Assembly (NCBI GenBank): GCA_023428785.1 | Contig: JAEYWU010000013.1 | Coordinates: forward strand, 1-17,586 | DNA length: 17,586 nt | Direction: 5' to 3' | DNA from: Pseudomonadota bacterium | GTDB lineage: Bacteria > Pseudomonadota > Alphaproteobacteria > Caulobacterales > Caulobacteraceae | Part shown: positions 12,997 through 17,586 of the stretch, piece after piece | How the letters are laid out: each line of letters opens with the position of its first letter | Numbering within the stretch: position 1 is the stretch's first letter | The notes under the pieces: model-generated | Database searches by the model: none | Told to the model about the DNA's origin: nothing | What the model saw: the letters and a program-made list of their open reading frames with translations, nothing else | Position numbers and translations under genes: made by a program

Positions 12997-13607
12997 TCGG
13001 ACGGCTGAGAGGGATGCTCGCCGAGACGGGCGAGGCCGAATGCCTGATCGATGCGGGCGGGGTCGGCTATGTCGTGAACTGCGGATCACGGACGCTGGGC
13101 CGGCTGCCGGCGCTGGGCGACGAACTGACCCTTTTCGTCGAGACACAATGGAGCCAGGAGAACGGGCCGCGCCTCTATGGCTTTCTGACCAAAGATGAGC
13201 GCAAGGCCTTCACCACCCTGATCGCCATCCAGGGCGTCGGGCCCAAGGCGGCGCTGTCGGTGCTGGATGTCCTGCCGCCGGCCGATCTGGCGAGCGCGGT
13301 GGCGCGCGAGGACAAGGCGGCCGTCGCGCGGGCCAATGGCGTCGGACCCAAACTGGCCCAGAGGATCGTGGTCGAGCTGAAGGGCAAGACGCTGGGCGAG
13401 GTGAGCTTCACGCCGTCGGGCCTGCCGGCCGCGCCGGTTCTGGCGGCGGCGCCGTCGGTGGCGGGAGAGGCCGTCTCGGCGCTGCTGGGTCTGGGCATGG
13501 CCGAGGTGAACGCCCGCCGCGCCGTCGATCAGGCCGTCACTCGCCTGGGTGAGGACGCCGAGGTCTCCGCCATCATCAAGGCGGCGCTTCAGGAACTGGG
13601 CCGGTGA
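12993..13607 (+). CDS. ruvA: Holliday junction branch-migration protein RuvA
   Basis: A 204-aa protein that binds four-way junctions as a tetramer and loads RuvB. Domain I (OB-fold, about 1-64) begins MIGRLRGMLAE. Domain II has two helix-hairpin-helix motifs, LIAIQGVGPKAALSVL (76-91) and ANGVGPKLAQRIVVELKG (114-131). A proline/alanine linker (about 141-156) leads to domain III (about 157-204), which contacts RuvB. The acidic pin region reads SQENGPRLYGF (54-64); compared with the REDAQLLYGF of E. coli, one of the two acidic residues appears replaced (E56, N57). The ATG lies in a 4-nt overlap with ruvC, and the stop overlaps the GTG of ruvB, so all three are translationally coupled. Confidence 0.97.
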   Translation: MIGRLRGMLAETGEAECLIDAGGVGYVVNCGSRTLGRLPALGDELTLFVETQWSQENGPRLYGFLTKDERKAFTTLIAIQGVGPKAALSVLDVLPPADLASAVAREDKAAVARANGVGPKLAQRIVVELKGKTLGEVSFTPSGLPAAPVLAAAPSVAGEAVSALLGLGMAEVNARRAVDQAVTRLGEDAEVSAIIKAALQELGR

Positions 13608-14623
13608 GCGAACGCCTCGTCTCCCCCGATGCGCCCGAGGCCTCGGACCGCGCCCTGCGTCCCCAGACCCTGGCCGAGTTCGTCGGACAGCCTCAGGCCA
13701 AGGCCAACCTCAAGATTTTCGTGGACGCCGCCCGCTCGCGCGGCGAAGCGATGGATCACGTCCTACTGTTCGGACCGCCCGGGCTGGGCAAGACGACCTT
13801 GGCCCAGATCGTCGCCAAGGAGCTTGGCGTCGGCTACCGGGCGACATCGGGGCCGATCCTGGCCAAGGCGGGGGACCTGGCGGCGATCCTGACCAATCTG
13901 GAGCCGCGCGATGTCCTGTTCATCGACGAGATCCACCGGCTGAACCCGGCGGTGGAGGAGGTGCTCTATCCGGCGATGGAGGACCATGTGCTGGACCTCA
14001 TTATCGGAGAGGGACCGTCGGCGCGGTCGGTGCGGATCGATCTGGCGCCCTTCACCCTGGTGGGGGCGACAACGCGGGCGGGTCTGCTGGCCACGCCGCT
14101 GAGGGACCGGTTCGGGATTCCGATCCGGCTGGAGTTCTATTCACCCGAAGAATTGCTGGGGGTGCTCCAGCACGGCGCGCGGCGCATGGGTGTGAACCTG
14201 ACCGATGAGGGCGCCGCCGAGATCGCGGGCCGGGCGCGGGGCACGCCGCGCGTGGCCGGGCGGCTGCTGCGCCGGGTGCGGGACTTCGCCGATGCCGAAG
14301 GTTCGGCCTCCATCGACCGGATCGTGGCGGCGCGGGCTCTCAGCCGGCTGGAAGTCGACGAGGCGGGGCTGGACCGGCTGGACCGCAGCTTCCTCAAGGC
14401 CCTGATCGAGAACTACGGCGGCGGCCCCGTCGGCATGGACACGCTCGCCGCCGCCATCGCCGAAGCCCGAGACGCCGTCGAGGACGTGATCGAGCCCTAT
14501 CTGCTCCAGCAGGGCTTCATCCAGCGGACCCCGCGCGGGCGTGTGGCGTGCGCCAAGGCCTACGAGCATCTGGGCCTGACGGCGCCCAAGCCGCAGGGGC
14601 AGGCGGGCCTGTTCGGGAAGTGA
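13604..14623 (+). CDS. ruvB: Holliday junction branch-migration helicase RuvB
   Basis: A 339-aa AAA+ motor that drives branch migration with RuvA. Walker A is GPPGLGKT (57-64), Walker B is LFIDEIH (105-111), sensor 1 is LVGATTRAG, and the arginine finger region follows as LRDRFGIPIRLEFY. The C-terminal winged helix includes GGGPVGMDTLAAAI and RTPRGRVACAKAYEHLG. Length and motif order are typical. The start is GTG at 13604-13606, within a GTGA overlap with the ruvA stop. The gene's own stop overlaps the GTG start of a membrane-protein gene, so the operon extends beyond ruvB. Confidence 0.97.
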   Translation: MSERLVSPDAPEASDRALRPQTLAEFVGQPQAKANLKIFVDAARSRGEAMDHVLLFGPPGLGKTTLAQIVAKELGVGYRATSGPILAKAGDLAAILTNLEPRDVLFIDEIHRLNPAVEEVLYPAMEDHVLDLIIGEGPSARSVRIDLAPFTLVGATTRAGLLATPLRDRFGIPIRLEFYSPEELLGVLQHGARRMGVNLTDEGAAEIAGRARGTPRVAGRLLRRVRDFADAEGSASIDRIVAARALSRLEVDEAGLDRLDRSFLKALIENYGGGPVGMDTLAAAIAEARDAVEDVIEPYLLQQGFIQRTPRGRVACAKAYEHLGLTAPKPQGQAGLFGK

Positions 14624-15411
14624 CGCGCCGGAACTGGGAACCCTTCGCGGTCGGTGCGTTCGCACTGGTCGCCGGCTTGTTCGGGATGATGGGTGCCGGA
14701 GCGGCGATCTTCCATCTCGTGATTCAGGCAGCGACAGGCGTGCTGGGTCTGTCGTTGGCTCTGGTGTTCGTGGGTCCGGCCCGAGACGAAGGCTACAGGC
14801 TTCCACTGCTGGCTGGGCTTGTCGGCCTTGCCCTCATGGCCGGGACGTTTCTGCACCCGGGCGTAGAAGGCATTCATCGCTGGCTCGCCGTCGGGCCGAT
14901 TCTCATTCAACCAGCGGCGGTGAGTCTGCCGCTGATCGTCTGGGCAGCTTGCCGTCGCCGCGATGCCACCGGCGCGACGATGATCTTTGGCGCGGCGGCC
15001 CTATGCGCGCTCCAGCCTGATGGTCAGGCCGGCCTCGGGTTAGCCTTGGCGGCGCTTCTGCTGTGCCGCCGCGGGCCCATATGGTGGGCCGCCGCCGCCG
15101 CCGCTTCTGGCAGCGTTCTTTGGGCCTGGACCCGTCCCGAGGTCTTGGCTCCTGTCGCGTATGTCGAAGGCGTTCTGACTTCCGCCCTAGGCGATGGCTG
15201 GGCAATGGGCGGCGTAATGCTACTGGCGTTGATCGCCGTGCCCGGAGCTATCTTGCTGGCTGACCGACGAGGTCTTGGGCTGGCTCTCGCAGCGTTATGG
15301 TCCGGCTTCGCCCTTGCAGGTCTGAGCGGACGATTTCCCGTGCCGGTGATCGGCTTCGGCCTTTCGTGGGTGGTGGGCTGGGCGCTCAGCCTGGGCCTAG
15401 CGCGTCGCTAG
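14620..15411 (+). CDS. polytopic membrane protein resembling a shortened, non-catalytic SEDS (FtsW/RodA) protein
   Basis: A 263-aa hydrophobic protein with about eight transmembrane segments. The GTG at 14620 overlaps the ruvB stop as GTGA; the longer frame upstream lies inside ruvB. I recognise no annotated family directly, but four islands match SEDS glycosyltransferase landmarks in order. GIHRWLAVGPILIQPA (84-99) resembles the FtsW/RodA stretch RRWxxxGxxxxQPSE. LQPDGQAGLGLALAALLL (131-148) resembles QPDLGTALLLL. VAYVEGVLTSALG (179-191) aligns without gaps to the catalytic TDFIFAVIAEELG. GRFPVPVIGFGLSWVVGWAL (237-256) resembles GLPLPFVSYGGSS. The catalytic aspartate is replaced by A180, the two glutamates by S188 and A189, and about 60 residues between islands two and three are missing. 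It may be a pseudo-enzyme; a generic membrane protein is the alternative. Its stop shares CTAG with the convergent racemase gene. Confidence 0.72.
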   Translation: MTRRNWEPFAVGAFALVAGLFGMMGAGAAIFHLVIQAATGVLGLSLALVFVGPARDEGYRLPLLAGLVGLALMAGTFLHPGVEGIHRWLAVGPILIQPAAVSLPLIVWAACRRRDATGATMIFGAAALCALQPDGQAGLGLALAALLLCRRGPIWWAAAAAASGSVLWAWTRPEVLAPVAYVEGVLTSALGDGWAMGGVMLLALIAVPGAILLADRRGLGLALAALWSGFALAGLSGRFPVPVIGFGLSWVVGWALSLGLARR

Positions 15412-16070
15412 CGACACGCCGCCACGCAGGCCTGCGCTAACGCCTCCGTCGCATCGATCAGCGGCACGCTCACCCGGCCCGGATCCAGCACGATCGGAAC
15501 CTCTGAACACCCCGCGATGATCGCCTGGGCGCCGGCGCGGACCAGTTCGGCAGCGGCGGCGGCCATGACGTCCTCGACCTGTTCGGACAGGTCGCCAGCC
15601 TTCACCTGAAAGATGGCCTCCATCAGGGCTTCCTGACCGAGCGGCGACAGGGCCACGACCGGCAGGCGGGCGGTCCTGAGGCGTTCGGCGTAGAGGCCCC
15701 GCGCCAGCGGCGTCGACAGCACCCCGATCCGGCGCGCACCCTCTTCGCGGGCCGCGCTGACGGCGGCGTCCAGCATGTCGATCAGCTCCAGACCCGAGGC
15801 CTGCTCGATCGCGGCGCGCGCCACATGGGCGGTGTTGCAAGGCATGGCCAGTACCTCGGCGCCGGCGTCCTTCAGCCGCACGGCCATGCGGCCCAGTTCC
15901 TCGGCCGAGGCCTCAGTCTCCAGATGGCGATTTGGCACGCGCGGGTTCAGGTCCATGACGACGCGGATGTGATCCTCGTCACGCGTCGCAGGCGTCGCAT
16001 CCTGCAGCTTGGCAAGGAAATCGATGGTCGCGGCCGGACCCATGCCGCCGAGTACGCCCAGAACCTTCAC
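15408..16070 (-). CDS. aspartate/glutamate racemase-family protein
   Basis: A 220-aa member of the Asp/Glu/hydantoin racemase superfamily, which inverts amino acids without cofactor through two cysteines. MKVLGVLGGMGPAATIDF is the typical N terminus of the aspartate-racemase branch. The catalytic pair is C78 in MPCNTAH and C188 in IIAGCSEVP. VVMDLNPRVPNRH (37-49) corresponds to the substrate loop. Both cysteines are present, so it should be active; L-aspartate/D-aspartate or a broader specificity cannot be told from the sequence. GGAGG lies 8 nt before the ATG. It lies 69 bases after the D-cysteine desulfhydrase gene on the same strand, suggesting a two-gene unit for D-amino-acid metabolism. 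Its TAG stop interlocks with that of the convergent membrane-protein gene. Confidence 0.93.
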   Translation of the reverse strand: MKVLGVLGGMGPAATIDFLAKLQDATPATRDEDHIRVVMDLNPRVPNRHLETEASAEELGRMAVRLKDAGAEVLAMPCNTAHVARAAIEQASGLELIDMLDAAVSAAREEGARRIGVLSTPLARGLYAERLRTARLPVVALSPLGQEALMEAIFQVKAGDLSEQVEDVMAAAAAELVRAGAQAIIAGCSEVPIVLDPGRVSVPLIDATEALAQACVAACR

Positions 16071-16139
16071 GAGACACCCCTCCGCCCCTTGCTAGGGCTT
16101 GAGATGGACAGGGTCCAGACGATTCAGCCCCTGCGCGCC

Positions 16140-17138
16140 CTAGAACAGATCCGCGATCTCGCTCTGGTAGCCGAACAACCCTTGCGCCCCGCCGGTGTGG
16201 ATGAAGACGACGGTTTCGCCCTGGAGCACGCCGGATCGCGACAGCGAGATCAGGCCCTTCATGGCCTTGCCCGTATAGACCGGGTCGAGGATCAGACCGT
16301 CGGTGCGGGCCGCCAGCCTCAGGGCCTCGACCACGCCGGGATCGACCAGACCATAGCCCTCGCCGACATAGTCGCAGTCGGCCACGACCATGTCGCGCGA
16401 CACGGCGTCGGGCCGGCCCAGCATGACGGCCGTCTCGGCGGCCAGCTTGAAGACCATCTCTTCCTGTTTCGGGCGCGGCGCGCGGACGCCTATACCCAGC
16501 ACCGGGATGTCGGCGCCCATGACCGCAAGGCCCGCAACGAGACCGGCGTGGGTGCCCGCGCTGCCGGTGGCGGTGATGATGCGGTCGATCTCAAGGTCGT
16601 ATTCATCGGCCTGGACCACGATCTCGCGGGCGCAGTCGACATAGCCGAGCGCCCCGATCGCGTTGGAGCCGCCGCCGGGTATGACATAGGGCCGTCCGCC
16701 GCGCTCGCGCACATCGTCGGCGGTCCTTTCCAGCTCGGCGGTCATGTCCGTGCCGCCCGGGACAAAACGGATGGCCGCGCCGAACAGCTTGTCGAGCATG
16801 ACATTGCCGTTGCCGACATAGTCCTCGGCCTTTGACCCAGTGCGCTCTTCAAGGATGACCTCGCAGGCGAGGCCGCAGGCCGCGGCCGCCGCCGCCGTCT
16901 GGCGCACATGGTTGGACTGGACCGCGCCCTGGGTGACCAGGGTGTCGCATTCATCGTCGAGCGCGGCCCCGACCAGGAACTCCAGCTTGCGGGTCTTGTT
17001 GCCTCCGCCGGCCAGCCCCGTGCAGTCGTCGCGCTTGATCCAGACTTCCAGGCCCAGCGCCTCGGACAGACGCGGCGCCTGCTCCAGCGGCGTGGGCAGA
17101 TGGGCGAAGCGGACGCGGGGGAAGCGGGCGAGGTGCAT
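16140..17138 (-). CDS. dcyD: D-cysteine desulfhydrase (PLP-dependent, ACC-deaminase family)
   Basis: A 332-aa fold-type II PLP enzyme that converts D-cysteine to pyruvate, ammonia and hydrogen sulfide. The PLP lysine is K48 in GGGNKTRKLE, QSNHVRQTAA (74-83) stacks near the cofactor, and TGSAGTHAGL (191-200) holds the phosphate. The family splits into ACC deaminases, which have Glu and Leu at two active-site positions, and D-cysteine desulfhydrases, which do not. Here VYTGKAM (T289) and HTGGAQGL (T315) follow the desulfhydrase pattern. The ATG at 17136-17138 is chosen over the upstream extension because AGGAG lies 7 nt before it and the protein then matches the roughly 330-aa family length. 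The gene is followed by an amino-acid racemase and is divergent from a secreted-protein gene. Activity on other D-amino acids such as D-chloroalanine is possible. Confidence 0.93.
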   Translation of the reverse strand: MHLARFPRVRFAHLPTPLEQAPRLSEALGLEVWIKRDDCTGLAGGGNKTRKLEFLVGAALDDECDTLVTQGAVQSNHVRQTAAAAAACGLACEVILEERTGSKAEDYVGNGNVMLDKLFGAAIRFVPGGTDMTAELERTADDVRERGGRPYVIPGGGSNAIGALGYVDCAREIVVQADEYDLEIDRIITATGSAGTHAGLVAGLAVMGADIPVLGIGVRAPRPKQEEMVFKLAAETAVMLGRPDAVSRDMVVADCDYVGEGYGLVDPGVVEALRLAARTDGLILDPVYTGKAMKGLISLSRSGVLQGETVVFIHTGGAQGLFGYQSEIADLF

Positions 17139-17180
17139 GAGTGTCTCCTGACGCCGGTTCCTAGCATGGTCGACGCCAAG

Positions 17181-17193
17181 TGCAGGCCCTGCA
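17181..17193. repeat. 13-bp dyad upstream of the D-cysteine desulfhydrase gene
   Basis: TGCAGG-C-CCTGCA is a perfect inverted repeat with 6-bp arms, 43 bases ahead of the desulfhydrase start in the divergent region. It is in place for an operator but GC-rich and short, so chance occurrence is a real possibility. Confidence 0.22.
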
Positions 17194-17292
17194 GACCCCG
17201 ACAGACCCATGTTTTTCGGACTCCTCCAATCCCGTCGAAGAGCCTAGGGTGGTCGCGGACAATACAGTGGCTGGCGAGAGGAGACCCGGGGC

Positions 17293-17586
17293 ATGCGCAA
17301 ACTCGGGAGCTACATGGCCCTGATCATCATCGGGCTTTTCGGGCTGGCGGCGCCGCGGGCCGAAGCCCAGATCGATGGGCGCTGGACCTTCCCCTTCGGC
17401 GAGACCCGTCTTGAGGTGGACAACCGGGCCAATGTGAACGGCCTCACGCCACCCTTCATCTACACGACCGTTCAGCCCAACGACGCGAGCACTCTGAGCT
17501 TCTACGGAACCTTCCGAAACCTCGTCTGGGAGGGCAACTGGTACCACTACGGCGGGAGACCGCCCGTCGGCGCGGCCTTTCAGGCC
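17293..17586 (+). CDS. secreted protein of unknown function (5' part, runs off the window)
   Basis: An open frame of 98 codons continues past the right edge without a stop. GGAG lies about 9 nt before the ATG (17293-17295). The product starts with a clear Sec signal peptide, MRKLGSYMALIIIGLFGLAA, with likely cleavage after PRAEA (about residue 25). The mature part has many aromatic and polar residues and repeated short beta-like stretches (TFPFGETRLEVDN, PPFIYTTVQPND, LVWEGNWYHYGG). No family was recognised from this fragment; a beta-sandwich or lipocalin-like extracytoplasmic protein would fit. It is divergent from the desulfhydrase gene across a 154-base gap with no clear promoter match. 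Confidence 0.75.
   Translation, partial: MRKLGSYMALIIIGLFGLAAPRAEAQIDGRWTFPFGETRLEVDNRANVNGLTPPFIYTTVQPNDASTLSFYGTFRNLVWEGNWYHYGGRPPVGAAFQA

Noticed and set aside
30..17586. Mobile element, prophage, CRISPR array, tRNA or defence island
   Set aside because: No transposase, integrase, phage, Cas or tRNA-like sequence, and no spaced direct repeats were seen; all genes look like ordinary chromosomal content.

Overview
The window is GC-rich, tightly packed chromosomal DNA from an alphaproteobacterium, most likely a Caulobacterales member such as Brevundimonas or a close relative. This is inferred from composition, gene content and protein style, not from a search. Nineteen protein-coding genes were recognised: one is partial at the right edge and one is a 39-codon ORF. 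I found no tRNA, rRNA, CRISPR array, insertion sequence or prophage. No stretch over 300 bases lacks a gene; the longest gaps are about 170 bases (8438-8604) and 154 bases (17139-17292).

Layout. (1) 32-2631 is a reactive-sulfur response locus. A persulfide-dioxygenase-like metallo-beta-lactamase-fold enzyme (minus) is divergent from a BigR/SqrR-type ArsR repressor, a YgaP-like membrane rhodanese and a TauE/SafE exporter (plus). The 68-bp divergent region holds a 15-bp perfect dyad whose two arms form the -35 elements of both promoters. (2) 2628-7425 is an envelope cluster on the minus strand: a bifunctional PBP1A, a DedA-family membrane protein whose ribosome site overlaps the PBP1A stop, and a secreted S9 peptidase. 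(3) 7535-10539 holds a probable Tat-exported lipoprotein alpha/beta hydrolase and a POT-family peptide transporter with an unusual extra segment, followed by a strong intrinsic terminator. (4) 10641-12374 is a marR-MFS-small ORF operon (minus) with overlapping genes and a palindromic operator candidate. (5) 12496-15411 is ruvC-ruvA-ruvB (plus) with 4-nt overlaps, extended by a fourth overlapping gene. That gene encodes a 263-aa membrane protein that I read as a shortened, probably non-catalytic relative of the SEDS (FtsW/RodA) glycosyltransferases. (6) 15408-17138 is a D-cysteine desulfhydrase followed by an Asp/Glu-racemase-family protein (minus). (7) 17293 to the end is the start of a secreted protein of unknown function.

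How they work together. The left end probably senses persulfide, oxidises or transfers sulfane sulfur and exports the resulting sulfite-like anions. The PBP1A/DedA pair joins peptidoglycan synthesis with a family implicated in undecaprenyl-phosphate recycling. The ruv genes encode the Holliday-junction branch migration and resolution machine, and the cell-wall-like passenger gene at its end is the most unexpected item in the window. Both convergent gene pairs (2628-2631 and 15408-15411) end on one shared CTAG in which the two stop codons interlock.
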